NCBI RefSeq assembly: GCF_964048965.1
Contig: NZ_OZ040189.1
Coordinates: 3,228,501 to 3,292,500 of the forward strand
From: Tenacibaculum sp. 190130A14a
Lineage (GTDB): Bacteria; Bacteroidota; Bacteroidia; Flavobacteriales; Flavobacteriaceae
Direction of reading: 5' to 3'
DNA length: 64,000 bases
Shown: positions 35,031-44,097 of the stretch, piece by piece
Numbering within the stretch: the stretch's first letter is position 1
Layout: each line of letters starts with the position of its first letter
Made by a program: the position numbers and the translations under genes
Notes under the pieces: model-generated
The model's input: the letters and a program-made list of their open reading frames with translations, nothing else
Databases searched by the model: none
What the model was told of the DNA's origin: nothing

Positions 35031-36799
35031 TGAGTAAATCTACAGGAAACGCATTTGACATTAAAGTTTTCGCAAGACTAATGGGTTTTGCAAAACGATA
35101 CCGTACACGATTTTTAATAGCTGTATTTTCAACCATATTATTGGCAGCAGTAGCTACTGCTAGCCCGTATATACTTATACAAGCCATTGATGATTTTGTT
35201 GATAATCAAGATTTAACTCGTTTACTCTACTTTGCTACTTTAATGCTTGCCGTATTACTTTTACAAGTCTTACTACAGTTTACTTTCATATACTTTGCAA
35301 ATTGGGTAGGACAACATGTAATTCGTGACATACGTACCAAAACCTTCGAAAAAATAACACAATTTAAAATGGGTTATTTTGACAATTCATCTGTAGGTAA
35401 ATTGGTAACACGTGTCGTATCTGATATTGAAACCATTGCCAATTTTTTTACACAAGGTGTTTTTATGATAGTTAGCGATATCTTAAAAATGATTGTTGTT
35501 ATAGGAGTTATGTTCTATTTGAATTGGAAATTAGCTTTAATTGCTTTGGCGGTATTACCTATTTTAATTTATGCAACTAAACTTTTTCAAATTGCTATCA
35601 AAGCAACCTTTCAAGATGTAAGAAACCAAGTTGCGAACTTAAATAGCTTTGTACAAGAACGAGTAACAGGAATGAAAATCGTTCAGCTTTTTCATAGAGA
35701 AGTTATCGAATACAAAAATTTTGTAGACATCAATGATAAACATAAAAAAGCTCACATTAAAACAGTTTGGTACTACTCTATCTTCTTTCCTATTGCAGAA
35801 ATTTTATCTTCTATTGCTATTGGATTGATTGTTTGGTATGGCGGTTTGCAAGTTATTGAAGGAAAATCAATCACTATAGCTTCTATTATTGGTTTTATTC
35901 AAATGGCTCAAATGTTGTTTAGACCATTACGTCAAATCGCAGATAAATTCAACCAACTTCAAATGGGAATTGTTTCTGGTGAAAGAGTTTTTGAAGTACT
36001 AGATACGGAGAGCTCTATTGCTAAAGACGGAACAACTTCAACAGAACAACTTGAAGGAAATATTTCGTTTAACAATGTACACTTTAGCTATATTAAGGGT
36101 GAAGAAATTTTAAAAGGAATTTCTTTTGAAGTAATAAAAGGAGAAACCGTTGCGATTGTTGGAGCTACGGGAGCAGGAAAATCTACAATAATTAACTTAA
36201 TCAACAGGTTTTATGAAATTGATGCAGGTACTATAAGTATCGACGGTATTCCGATACAAGAATATGACTTACCATCTTTAAGAAATAAAATAGCTGTTGT
36301 TTTACAAGATGTATTTTTATTTTCTGACACCATATTAAACAATATTACGCTAAAAGACGAGAATATCTCTTTAGAAGAAGTTCAAAAGGCAGCCAAACAA
36401 ATTGGCATTCATGATTTTATTATGAGTTTGCCTAACAATTACTCTTACAATGTAAAAGAAAGAGGTGCAATGCTATCTTCTGGTCAACGTCAATTAATTG
36501 CATTTTTAAGAGCTTATGTAAGTAAGCCTCGTATTTTAATTTTAGACGAAGCTACTTCTTCTGTAGATACACATTCTGAACAAATGATTCAGTACGCAAC
36601 AGATACTATTACCAAAAATCGCACTTCAATTGTTATTGCCCATAGACTAGCTACCATAAAAAAAGCAGATAAAATTATTGTCATGGATCAAGGGCAAATA
36701 GTAGAGTTAGGAACTCATAAAACACTGTTACAAAAGGAGAATGGATACTATAAAAACTTGTACGACAAACAATTTAGTTTAGAAAATGTTTCTAAATAA
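35030..36799 (+). CDS. ABC exporter, fused permease-ATPase (MsbA/MDR type)
   Basis: 589 aa half-transporter, start GTG. Six membrane helices (about 28-300), then the ATPase: Walker A GATGAGKST (378-386), signature LSSGQ (482-486, in place of LSGGQ), Walker B ILILDEA (502-508), H-loop IAHR. Homodimeric or heterodimeric lipid/drug exporter; in Bacteroidota this gene often follows truA. One-base overlap with truA points to translational coupling. Confidence 0.93.
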   Translation: MSKSTGNAFDIKVFARLMGFAKRYRTRFLIAVFSTILLAAVATASPYILIQAIDDFVDNQDLTRLLYFATLMLAVLLLQVLLQFTFIYFANWVGQHVIRDIRTKTFEKITQFKMGYFDNSSVGKLVTRVVSDIETIANFFTQGVFMIVSDILKMIVVIGVMFYLNWKLALIALAVLPILIYATKLFQIAIKATFQDVRNQVANLNSFVQERVTGMKIVQLFHREVIEYKNFVDINDKHKKAHIKTVWYYSIFFPIAEILSSIAIGLIVWYGGLQVIEGKSITIASIIGFIQMAQMLFRPLRQIADKFNQLQMGIVSGERVFEVLDTESSIAKDGTTSTEQLEGNISFNNVHFSYIKGEEILKGISFEVIKGETVAIVGATGAGKSTIINLINRFYEIDAGTISIDGIPIQEYDLPSLRNKIAVVLQDVFLFSDTILNNITLKDENISLEEVQKAAKQIGIHDFIMSLPNNYSYNVKERGAMLSSGQRQLIAFLRAYVSKPRILILDEATSSVDTHSEQMIQYATDTITKNRTSIVIAHRLATIKKADKIIVMDQGQIVELGTHKTLLQKENGYYKNLYDKQFSLENVSK

Positions 36800-36832
36800 T
36801 TTGTTAAAAAGTTTCAAAACAATACATTTGTG

Positions 36833-36840
36833 TAGAATCA
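36833..36840 (+). promoter_or_regulatory. Promoter -7 box of the lipoprotein gene
   Basis: TAcaTTTG, perfect consensus, 27 bp upstream of the ATG at 36868; no clear -33 element at the expected distance. Confidence 0.45.
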
Positions 36841-36867
36841 ATCTATTAAACTAAATATCATTAAACA

Positions 36868-37323
36868 ATGAAAAAAGTAATTCTATCTGTATTAGTTGCT
36901 GGTTCGTTAGTAGCAACTTCATGTAAAAAAGAAAAAGAGGCGGCAAAAGATGCAACTCAAAATGTAACTGAAACTGTTGAGAAAGCTGCTGAGGCTGCTG
37001 AAGAAACTACTACTAAAGTTGTAGAAGAAGCTAAAGAAGCAGTTGATAAAACTGTTGAAGCTGTAGAATCTGCAATTGAAGGTGTTACTATTCCTCAGTT
37101 TGAAGATGCTAAAGTTGGAGAGTATTTACAATCTTATTCTCAATATGCTAAAGATTATATTGAAGCTAAAGGTGATGTAGTTAAAAACGCTGACTTAGCT
37201 AAAAAAGGAGTTGAATTAGCTGCAAAAGGTAAAGAAATTATGGCTTCTTTAGATGCTGAAACTGCAAAGAAGTTTAACAGTACATTAGCTGCCATTCAAT
37301 CAAAAATGGCTCCAGCTAAATAA
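36868..37323 (+). CDS. Ala/Glu/Lys-rich lipoprotein
   Basis: 151 aa, lipobox ATSC (Cys19) followed by K-K-E-K-E. Residues about 22-75 are a repetitive A/E/K/V helix (EKAAEAAEETTTKVVEEA and so on) likely to form a coiled coil. Residues 76-148 are a second helical part. No enzymatic motif. Abundant small envelope lipoproteins of this type are common in flavobacteria. Own promoter and terminator. Confidence 0.75.
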   Translation: MKKVILSVLVAGSLVATSCKKEKEAAKDATQNVTETVEKAAEAAEETTTKVVEEAKEAVDKTVEAVESAIEGVTIPQFEDAKVGEYLQSYSQYAKDYIEAKGDVVKNADLAKKGVELAAKGKEIMASLDAETAKKFNSTLAAIQSKMAPAK

Positions 37324-37340
37324 GCTGTATTAAATAAAAC

Positions 37341-37375
37341 TAAAAAGGCTCTCAATTAAATTGGGAGCCTTTTTT
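37341..37375. terminator. Bidirectional terminator
   Basis: aaaggctctcaa pairs with ttgggagccttt (one G-T), A and T runs outside, between the convergent lipoprotein and cdaA genes. Confidence 0.8.
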
Positions 37376-38156
37376 ATGTTGTTAAATCTTTCTGTAACTT
37401 CTTACTTAATTCTTCTATACTTTTAAATAGCACAAATTCTCCATCCTTTATATAAGAAACCTCTCCTGTTTCTTCAGAAACAATCAAACAAACTGCATCA
37501 GTTCTTTCTGTTACCCCAAAAGCAGCTCTATGCCTTAGTCCAAATCGTGCTGGTATCAATGTACTTTCTGAAACAGGTAAAATAACTCTTGTTGCCACCA
37601 CTTGATTGTCTCTTATAATTGTTGCTCCATCATGAAGAGGACTGTTTTTAAAAAAAATACTTTCCAGTAAAACTGGTGTAACCAATGCACTCATTTTATC
37701 ACCAGTATTGGCAATAAAATCTAAATTATTTGTTCTTTCAATTACGATTAATGCTCCCGTTTTTGTTCTTGCTAAACTTGTACATGCCTTTAAAATTGCA
37801 TCTGTATCTATTTCTGCATTTATTTCAGATTGTAAAAACTTAATCTGATTTAGAAAACTTCGTTTCGAATTAAAATTTGTTGTTCCTATCATTAATAGGA
37901 ATTTTCTTATTTCTTGTTGAAAAACTATAATTAACGCAATCACTCCCCCAGATAATAAATATCCTAAAATACCACTCAACATTTCCATATGTAATGCCTG
38001 AGTAATTTTCCATATTAAAAAGATTAATGCAATCCCAATAACAATATTTATAGCTACGGTTCCTTTTAAAAGTTTATAAATATAATATAGTAAAACAGCC
38101 ACTAGTATTATATCTAGAATATCAAGAATTGAGAAATTGATAAAGTCTAAATTCAT
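37374..38156 (-). CDS. cdaA: Diadenylate cyclase CdaA (c-di-AMP synthase)
   Basis: 260 aa. Three N-terminal membrane helices (about 10-85), then the DAC domain with both catalytic motifs, D176-G-A178 and R208-H-R210. It makes c-di-AMP from two ATP. Located 33 bp downstream of folP on the same strand, a pairing seen in other Bacteroidota. No CdaR regulator gene is adjacent. Confidence 0.95.
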   Translation of the reverse strand: MNLDFINFSILDILDIILVAVLLYYIYKLLKGTVAINIVIGIALIFLIWKITQALHMEMLSGILGYLLSGGVIALIIVFQQEIRKFLLMIGTTNFNSKRSFLNQIKFLQSEINAEIDTDAILKACTSLARTKTGALIVIERTNNLDFIANTGDKMSALVTPVLLESIFFKNSPLHDGATIIRDNQVVATRVILPVSESTLIPARFGLRHRAAFGVTERTDAVCLIVSEETGEVSYIKDGEFVLFKSIEELSKKLQKDLTT

Positions 38157-38189
38157 TTATCTTAATTGATTTAAGTAAATATAGGTGAT

Positions 38190-39008
38190 TTATAATCTAT
38201 TTACAATTTTAACTGCTTCAACAGCTTCTTTTACATCATGCACTCTTAAAATATTTGTTCCATTTAATAAAGCTACTGTATTCGCTACAGTTGTTGCATT
38301 TAAAGCTTCTTTAGGTAAAATATCTAATGTTTTGTAAAGCATAGATTTCCTAGAAACCCCCGTTAAAATTGGAAGTTCTAATTCTTTAAAAAATGACAAC
38401 TTACTGAGTAACTCAAAATTATGTTCCATTGTTTTTCCAAAACCAAAACCAACATCTATAATAACATCATTTACCTTTAATTCTTTCAATTGCTGAAGCT
38501 GTGCAGCAAAAAACGAAATCACTTCGGTTACTATATTTTTATACATTGGATTTACTTGCATATTTTGTGGAGTTCCTTGCATATGCATCATAATGTATGG
38601 AACTTGAAGTTTAGCTATTGTTACAAACATATCTTCATCCATTTTTCCTCCAGAAATATCATTTACTATACTCCCACCAGCATTAATTGCCTCATTGGCA
38701 ACCGTACTTCTAAATGTATCAATAGAAATTAGCACCTCTGGAAACTCTCTAACGATTGATGTTATAATAGGTATCACCCTAGTTAGCTCTTCACTTTCTG
38801 AAATGTGCTTAGCTCCAGGTCTAGAAGAATACCCTCCTATATCAATAAATGTAGCACCATCGTTCAACATTTTCTCAACTTGACTCAGAACAGCTTGTTC
38901 ATTTGAATATTTTCCTCCATCAAAAAAAGAATCTGGAGTAACATTCAATATTCCCATTACTTTAGGAGTGGATAATTCAATCAGTTTTCCTCTGCAATTA
39001 ATCGTCAT
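38190..39008 (-). CDS. folP: Dihydropteroate synthase
   Basis: 272 aa TIM barrel that joins 6-hydroxymethyl-dihydropterin pyrophosphate with p-aminobenzoate. Motifs: MGILNVTPDSFFDGG, then DIGGYSSRPGA, ISIDTFR, INDISGG, DVGFGFGK and GVSRKSM. Full length. First gene of the folP-cdaA pair; divergent from DUF1599. Confidence 0.97.
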   Translation of the reverse strand: MTINCRGKLIELSTPKVMGILNVTPDSFFDGGKYSNEQAVLSQVEKMLNDGATFIDIGGYSSRPGAKHISESEELTRVIPIITSIVREFPEVLISIDTFRSTVANEAINAGGSIVNDISGGKMDEDMFVTIAKLQVPYIMMHMQGTPQNMQVNPMYKNIVTEVISFFAAQLQQLKELKVNDVIIDVGFGFGKTMEHNFELLSKLSFFKELELPILTGVSRKSMLYKTLDILPKEALNATTVANTVALLNGTNILRVHDVKEAVEAVKIVNRL

Positions 39009-39106
39009 TCTTTAATTTTTAATTACGATTTTATAAATTCTTTGGTAAAAATAATCGAAAACCTATTTGATTTGCTATTTTTACGTGATTATTTGAGAAA
39101 ACAAAC

Positions 39107-39655
39107 ATGCAGAATACTTCAAAACAATATGATACGGTAATTAATGGATGCCGTAGTTTATTTGTTAATAAGATGAGTGACTATGGTAGCGCTTGGCGAA
39201 TTTTAAGACTACCTTCTTTAACCGATCAAATTTTTATTAAAGCCCAACGCATACGTCAATTGCAAGAAAACGCAACACGTAAAGTTGATGAAGGTGAAAA
39301 ATCTGAATTTATTGGTATCATCAATTATTCTGTAATGGCTTTAATTCAACTAGAATTAGGCGTTGTAGAACAACCTGACTTGTCTACAGAACAAGCAACA
39401 GAGTTGTATGATACTCATATTAAAATCACCAAAGAACTTATGGAGAACAAAAACCATGACTATGGTGAAGCTTGGAGAGATATGAGAATTTCTTCTTTAA
39501 CCGATTTAATTTTGCAAAAATTATTGCGAGTTAAACAAATAGAAGATAATAAAGGAAAAACCTTAGTTTCTGAAGGTATTGATGCCAATTATCAGGATAT
39601 GATTAATTATGCTGTTTTTGCATTAATTCATTTTTCAGAAGCTGAAACTCAATAA
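39107..39655 (+). CDS. DUF1599 protein with two internal repeats
   Basis: 182 aa soluble helical protein. It is built of two repeats, each with D-Y-G-x-A-W-R followed by S-L-T-D (about residues 24-43 and 117-136), the DUF1599 pattern; the fold has been related to nucleotide pyrophosphohydrolase-like helices. Function unknown. Divergent from folP and followed 18 bp later by the BT_3928-like gene, a conserved Bacteroidota neighbourhood. Confidence 0.88.
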   Translation: MQNTSKQYDTVINGCRSLFVNKMSDYGSAWRILRLPSLTDQIFIKAQRIRQLQENATRKVDEGEKSEFIGIINYSVMALIQLELGVVEQPDLSTEQATELYDTHIKITKELMENKNHDYGEAWRDMRISSLTDLILQKLLRVKQIEDNKGKTLVSEGIDANYQDMINYAVFALIHFSEAETQ

Positions 39656-39673
39656 TAATAAATACCCCTAACT

Positions 39674-40678
39674 ATGATTTTAAAATTATTAACTCACATT
39701 TCAAGAGTATTAGTAGGACTATTATTCATTTATTCTGGATTTGTAAAACTAGTAGACCCTATAGGTTCTCAATATAAATTTGAAGAATATTTTAGTGCCG
39801 ATGTTTTAAACCTAGAATTTTTAATTCCTCTTGCACTTCCGTTCGCTATTTTATTAATTGTATTGGAATTAGTTTTAGGAGTTATGCTTTTAGTAGGCTA
39901 CAAACCAAAGTTAACTGTTTGGAGCTTGTTTGGACTTAACTTGATATTCTTATTTCTTACTTGGTATTCATATACCTATAACAAAGTAACGGATTGTGGT
40001 TGTTTTGGAGATGCCATTAAATTAACTCCAAAAGAAACTTTCTATAAAAATGTGATTTTCATGATTTTTATAGGGATTCTAATTGCAGGAATAAAATATA
40101 TTAAACCTTTGGTATCTGAGAAGTTATCTTCTATTGCTACTTATGCATCTGTTTTCTTTTCTTTAGTAATTGCGTACTATGTATTAAATCATTTACCAAT
40201 TATTGATTTTAGAGCCTACTCTATCGGAACTAACATTGAACAAGGAATGCAATATCAAGATGATAGTGATGAAGCTCCTCCAATTCACGATTTCGAAATT
40301 GGTACAGTTGATGGAGATAAACTAGAAGAAATGTTATCAAAAGATAAAGCAATGATGATTTTGATGACAACCGTTGAGAAGGTTAATAAAGAAGGTTTAC
40401 ATGAAGTATCTAAAGCTGCTGCAAAAGCAAAGAGTTTAGGGTATGAAATTTATGTATTAACTTCAGATATGATGATGGCAGATGTTATTTATGAGGAAAA
40501 TTTTGATGGTCTAAATGCCTTTATAAAAGAATACAATTTACCATACACTTTTGGTAGTTGTGATGAAAAGGCTATCAAAACTGCTATTAGAGCAAATCCA
40601 GGTATTATTACTGTTGAAAAAGGAGATATAGTTGGTAAATGGAATTGGAATGATGCTAATGATGCTGAGCTAAAATAG
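39674..40678 (+). CDS. BT_3928-like protein: DoxX membrane part plus soluble domain
   Basis: 334 aa. Residues 1-190 hold about five membrane helices of the DoxX/MauE type (VLVGLLFIYSGFVKLVDPIG), including a C-G-C-F in a loop (TDCGCFGDAIKLTP) typical of MauE-like proteins. About 205-334 is a soluble, thioredoxin-fold-like domain without a CxxC (LEEMLSKDKAMMILMT, then LGYEIYVLTS). Function not established. Part of the DUF1599 locus, ends at a strong hairpin. Confidence 0.82.
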   Translation: MILKLLTHISRVLVGLLFIYSGFVKLVDPIGSQYKFEEYFSADVLNLEFLIPLALPFAILLIVLELVLGVMLLVGYKPKLTVWSLFGLNLIFLFLTWYSYTYNKVTDCGCFGDAIKLTPKETFYKNVIFMIFIGILIAGIKYIKPLVSEKLSSIATYASVFFSLVIAYYVLNHLPIIDFRAYSIGTNIEQGMQYQDDSDEAPPIHDFEIGTVDGDKLEEMLSKDKAMMILMTTVEKVNKEGLHEVSKAAAKAKSLGYEIYVLTSDMMMADVIYEENFDGLNAFIKEYNLPYTFGSCDEKAIKTAIRANPGIITVEKGDIVGKWNWNDANDAELK

Positions 40679-40695
40679 TATATAAACACACCAAT

Positions 40696-40732
40696 AAAAA
40701 GAGGAGTTGCAATGTGCAACTCCTCTTTTTTT
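40696..40732 (+). terminator. Terminator
   Basis: aaaaagaggagttgca, loop atg, tgcaactcctcttttt. Confidence 0.9.
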
Positions 40733-40801
40733 AAATATACTTAAAAACATAATACTCTAAAAATGAGTATCTTTATATCATAACTAAAACTTTATACACA
40801 A

Positions 40802-41827
40802 ATGAAAATCTTGAAGTACATTCTACTATTGCTACTTGTATTAATTGTTTTAGGTCTTATTTATGTAGGAACCTATGACGGAAAATATGATGTAAAAAGA
40901 AGTAAAGTTATCAAAGCACCTATTGCACATGCTTTTAACACAGTAAACGATTTAAAAACATGGGAAAAATGGGGGCCATGGCACGATGAAGACTCAACAA
41001 TTGTAGTTACTTACGGAGAAAATACTGTAGGAGTTGGCGCTAGCAGTAGTTGGACCAGTAAAGACGGACCAGGAAGTATGAAAACCATTGCCATAGAACC
41101 TAATAAAGCTATTCAACAAGAAATATCATTTATGGATAATGATCCAGGGGGTATTTATTGGAATTTTGAAGAAGTTGAAGGCGGAACAAAAGTTACTTGG
41201 GGAATGACTGCTGAAAAATCTCCATTCATGTTTAAAGCCATTGCAGCTATGGTTGGCGGTTGGGATAACATGTTAGGCCCAATGGAAGAAAAAGGTTTAG
41301 ATAATTTAGAAAGAGTTACTGTAGCAAGTATTCCCGAGGCTCCAAAGTTTTCTTTAGGAAATGTAAGCACTACCGATGTGGGTGGTAAAGTATTTATAGG
41401 TTACCCACATAAAGTAAAAATCGACCATGAAAACATGACTAAATTATTTATGCAAGATATGCCTAAAGCAGGTATACATGCAGCTAAAGCAGGTTTAAAA
41501 CTAGGAGACTATACTCCTGGAGCTGTTTTTTCTAAATATGATGAAACTACCAATGAAACTGAGTTTTATATAGGCTTATTATTAAATACTAAATTAGCTC
41601 CTGCTGAAGGAATGCAAGTAATTAATTTACCTAAAGGTAAAGCAGTTACTATTTCTAAATTTGGTAATTATGGTGTTGGTGATCAAGAAGCTCATGTAGC
41701 CATAGATAACTATATTATTGCCAATGAACTTGAAAGAACATGGCCAATATGGGAACTTTATGTCAATGATCCTAGTAAAGTAAGTCCAGATAAAATTCAA
41801 ACAGATATATACTATCCTTTAAAATAA
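40802..41827 (+). CDS. SRPBCC domain plus GyrI-like domain protein
   Basis: 341 aa. One N-terminal membrane helix (about 5-23), a SRPBCC/polyketide cyclase-like domain (about 30-165: SKVIKAPIAHAFNTVNDLKTW, then GGIYWNFEEVEGGTKVTW), and a C-terminal GyrI/AraC effector-binding-like domain (about 195-341, ending TDIYYPLK). Both are ligand-binding folds and no DNA-binding part is present. Such fusions are common in Bacteroidota; the ligand is unknown. Confidence 0.85.
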   Translation: MKILKYILLLLLVLIVLGLIYVGTYDGKYDVKRSKVIKAPIAHAFNTVNDLKTWEKWGPWHDEDSTIVVTYGENTVGVGASSSWTSKDGPGSMKTIAIEPNKAIQQEISFMDNDPGGIYWNFEEVEGGTKVTWGMTAEKSPFMFKAIAAMVGGWDNMLGPMEEKGLDNLERVTVASIPEAPKFSLGNVSTTDVGGKVFIGYPHKVKIDHENMTKLFMQDMPKAGIHAAKAGLKLGDYTPGAVFSKYDETTNETEFYIGLLLNTKLAPAEGMQVINLPKGKAVTISKFGNYGVGDQEAHVAIDNYIIANELERTWPIWELYVNDPSKVSPDKIQTDIYYPLK

Positions 41828-41834
41828 AGTATAT

Positions 41835-41870
41835 AAAAAAAGCCTTAAACATATGTTTAAGGCTTTTTTA
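41835..41870 (+). terminator. Terminator 1 of the repeat array
   Basis: aaaagccttaaacat / atgtttaaggctttt, a perfect palindrome followed by T residues, just after the SRPBCC-GyrI stop. First of three hairpins in this gap. Confidence 0.85.
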
Positions 41871-41910
41871 TCTAACCAAACTTAGTATAAAAACTAACTA
41901 CTACTATTTT
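41871..41910. repeat. 40-bp direct repeat, copy 1
   Basis: Begins tctaaccaaacttagtataa and ends ctactatttt; identical over 40 bp to 42020-42059, period 149 bp. Directly follows terminator 1. Minus strand contains TAagTTTG. Confidence 0.9.
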
Positions 41911-41985
41911 TATATTGTATTTACAATTATTTCTTGTTTCTACTATTATGACACATTGTTTTTAAAAAAGTCACTTTTAAAATGA

Positions 41986-42019
41986 AAAAGACTCTAAAAA
42001 AATATCTAGAGTCTTTTTG
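41986..42019 (+). terminator. Terminator-like hairpin 2
   Basis: aaaaagactcta pairs with tagagtcttttt. No gene precedes it; it stands between the two 40-bp repeats. Confidence 0.7.
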
Positions 42020-42059
42020 TCTAACCAAACTTAGTATAAAAACTAACTACTACTATTTT
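42020..42059. repeat. 40-bp direct repeat, copy 2
   Basis: Exact copy of 41871-41910, again right after a hairpin. The rest of 42060-42274 has no ORF; it holds aaaagtcactt near 42253, which also occurs at 41967. The whole 477-bp gap 41828-42304 is non-coding and repetitive. Confidence 0.9.
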
Positions 42060-42272
42060 AAAACTACTATTCTTTCTTTTTATAGAGGAAACCTCTCTTT
42101 TCAGACATCTGTAATAGACAAATAAGGGGTAAAGCCCTACTCAGAGAAGTTTTAAGGGTAACTATATATTAAAAAAATTATCTTCTATTTTAATGAACTT
42201 AACAAAACACTTTTTCTGTTTCGTTTTCATAGATTAAGACCCATCTTTTTTTTAAAAGTCACTTAATAACAA

Positions 42273-42307
42273 AAAAAAATCTCAAAATTTTATTTTGAGA
42301 TTTTTTA
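42273..42307 (-). terminator. Terminator 3, end of the clpS-side operon
   Basis: aaaaaatctcaaaat pairs with attttgagatttttt around a tttt-type loop; it overlaps the stop of the minus-strand gene at 42305. Confidence 0.8.
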
Positions 42308-42577
42308 ATACAAATATTTTCGTAAAACTACACGATGTTCTGGAATCGATTTGTCGTAGTTTCTTATCAATAATTCCAGTATTTCTGGGGGTTTAATTCC
42401 AATATCTTTTTGAGAAGTATATCGAGACACATATAAATTATACGTCTCTTTTTCTTTTTCAAAAATTAAGAAATGTTGTTCATTTAACACGGAATAACAA
42501 ATTTCATCTCCTGAAAAGGTTTCTGATGTGTCTTTTAAAAAATCAGAAAATTCATAATACTTAAAAACGTTTTCCAT
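42305..42577 (-). CDS. Hypothetical protein downstream of clpS
   Basis: 90 aa, soluble, acidic, no motif recognised (MENVFKYYEFSDFLKD, then GIKPPEILELLIRNYDKSIP). It starts 1 bp after the clpS stop and is therefore in the same operon. Could be a small flavobacterial accessory protein. The stop lies inside a terminator hairpin. Confidence 0.6.
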   Translation of the reverse strand: MENVFKYYEFSDFLKDTSETFSGDEICYSVLNEQHFLIFEKEKETYNLYVSRYTSQKDIGIKPPEILELLIRNYDKSIPEHRVVLRKYLY

Positions 42578-42578
42578 C

Positions 42579-42854
42579 TTATACTATTTCAGCAGATAAG
42601 CCTAACTGAAGTAATTTTGAACAACGAGGTTCTAAGTCATTATATTCGCCCGTTTTAACCGTGCATTTACCTTTATAATGAACCAATACGGTACATTGTT
42701 CTGCCTGCTCTAATGTATGATCACACACACTAACTAAACTATCAATAACAAAATCGAACGTATTTACATCATCATTATATAAAACGATTTCATGCTTTTG
42801 TGTTTCCTGAAACAAAACATCTAACTCCTCTTGAATTTTTTCTATTGTACTCAT
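42579..42854 (-). CDS. clpS: ATP-dependent Clp protease adaptor ClpS
   Basis: 91 aa N-recognin that delivers N-degron substrates to ClpA/C-ClpP. Conserved core HEIVLYNDDVNTFDFVIDSL with the N-degron pocket Asn-Asp-Asp, then Q-A-E-Q-C and VHYKGKCTVKTG. Length normal. It follows prmA by 6 bp, a gene order conserved in Bacteroidota. Confidence 0.92.
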   Translation of the reverse strand: MSTIEKIQEELDVLFQETQKHEIVLYNDDVNTFDFVIDSLVSVCDHTLEQAEQCTVLVHYKGKCTVKTGEYNDLEPRCSKLLQLGLSAEIV

Positions 42855-42860
42855 TTTGTT

Positions 42861-43694
42861 TTATTTTTTGTAACGTAAAGCTACCCAGTTGTTTCTATAA
42901 ATAGTTTTTTGCAAAGATAAATTATATTTCGATACCTCTTTATCTATCAAAGGAATATCCTCTTTGTAAAACCCACTTAGTAACAACTCTCCGTTATCTA
43001 ACAAACAATTCGTATACGTTTCCATATCCTGAAGCAAAATATTCCTATTAATATTAGCAATAATTACATCGTATTTTTTATCCTTTAATAAGGTTGCATC
43101 ACCTTCATAAACAGAAATATTTTTACAATTATTTCTTTCAGCATTTTCTACAGAATTTTCATAGCACCATGCATCAATGTCAATTGCGTCAATAGGCTTT
43201 GCTCCTTTCATTTCAGCAAAAATTGCTAAAATTCCAGTTCCGCATCCCATATCCAATACTTTTTTGTCTTTTACTTCTAAATCGAGCAAATGTTGTAACA
43301 TCATGTGTGTTGTTTCATGATGACCTGTTCCAAAACTCATTTTAGGTTCAATAACTATATCATAAGCTAAATTAGGGTTTGCATGAAACGGAGCCCTTAC
43401 ACTTACTTTATCATCTACCTGAATAGGATTAAAATTTTTCTCCCATTCTGCGTTCCAATTTGTTTGTGCTATTTCTTTGTGAGAATGCTCAATATGAAAC
43501 TCTGAAGATGACAACACAAATAGGTTTTCTAAAATAGTTTCATTCCATTCAATTTTTTGAATATACGCTACAACTCCATTATCATTCTCTACAAAACTCT
43601 CAAAACCTACGCTTCCTAATTCAGCAATTAAGATCTCTGTAGCTGGTTCTTTTGGAGTTACTGTAAAATCGTATTCAATGTAAATATTATCCAT
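42861..43694 (-). CDS. prmA: Ribosomal protein L11 methyltransferase
   Basis: 277 aa SAM-dependent methyltransferase. N-terminal substrate domain (about 1-90) and catalytic domain with MSFGTGHHETTHMMLQ, motif I VLDMGCGTGILAI, and the N-I-N-R (NPPY-like) motif in IIANINRNILL. It trimethylates L11 in studied bacteria. Its ATG overlaps the 3' end of the upstream gene by 8 bp. Confidence 0.93.
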   Translation of the reverse strand: MDNIYIEYDFTVTPKEPATEILIAELGSVGFESFVENDNGVVAYIQKIEWNETILENLFVLSSSEFHIEHSHKEIAQTNWNAEWEKNFNPIQVDDKVSVRAPFHANPNLAYDIVIEPKMSFGTGHHETTHMMLQHLLDLEVKDKKVLDMGCGTGILAIFAEMKGAKPIDAIDIDAWCYENSVENAERNNCKNISVYEGDATLLKDKKYDVIIANINRNILLQDMETYTNCLLDNGELLLSGFYKEDIPLIDKEVSKYNLSLQKTIYRNNWVALRYKK

Positions 43695-44097
43695 TAATAT
43701 TTTCTTTTCTTCTTTGTTCTTTAATAAATTCTACACCACAAGAAAGTTTTTTTGCCAAGGGTGTTTTGGGGTCTACAACTCGCCAAAAGGGAGTTATATT
43801 ATTCGTAGTTTTTCCTTTTACTAAAGATTCTAAAGCTACTTCAGCTACTATTCTTAAAAAAATACTTGTAGTTACTGGACATGAATTTTCAGCAAAATGT
43901 TCAATTGCAATATCCTTACGCATTACTTTTATATCAACCGAAGTTCCTTTAGGAATCTCATTAACATAGTTATCTATAATTTTCGGAGTCGCAATAAACA
44001 TTTTAGTGCCTTCTTCTAAATCAGCAAAGCGCTTATCGATCACCTTAACAACAGGTGGTTTCGTCGAATTATATTTTTCTAACCATGTCTTAGGCAT
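43687..44097 (-). CDS. Alkyltransferase-like (AGT/ATL-type) conserved protein
   Basis: 136 aa. The C-terminal half reads ITPFWRVVDPKTPLAKKLSCG, resembling the MGMT active-site region (PCHRV…), but with P-F-W-R-V in its place, so the reactive Cys is absent as in ATL proteins (PWHRV). The preceding I-P-K-G-T-S helix region also fits the AGT winged helix. I recognise it as a conserved family of unknown function; the ATL link is my inference. It is adjacent to tpiA and overlaps prmA by 8 bp. Confidence 0.6.
   Translation of the reverse strand: MPKTWLEKYNSTKPPVVKVIDKRFADLEEGTKMFIATPKIIDNYVNEIPKGTSVDIKVMRKDIAIEHFAENSCPVTTSIFLRIVAEVALESLVKGKTTNNITPFWRVVDPKTPLAKKLSCGVEFIKEQRRKENING

Noticed and set aside
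41871..42059. CRISPR array
   Set aside because: Only two repeat copies, 109-bp spacer containing a terminator hairpin, and no cas genes.
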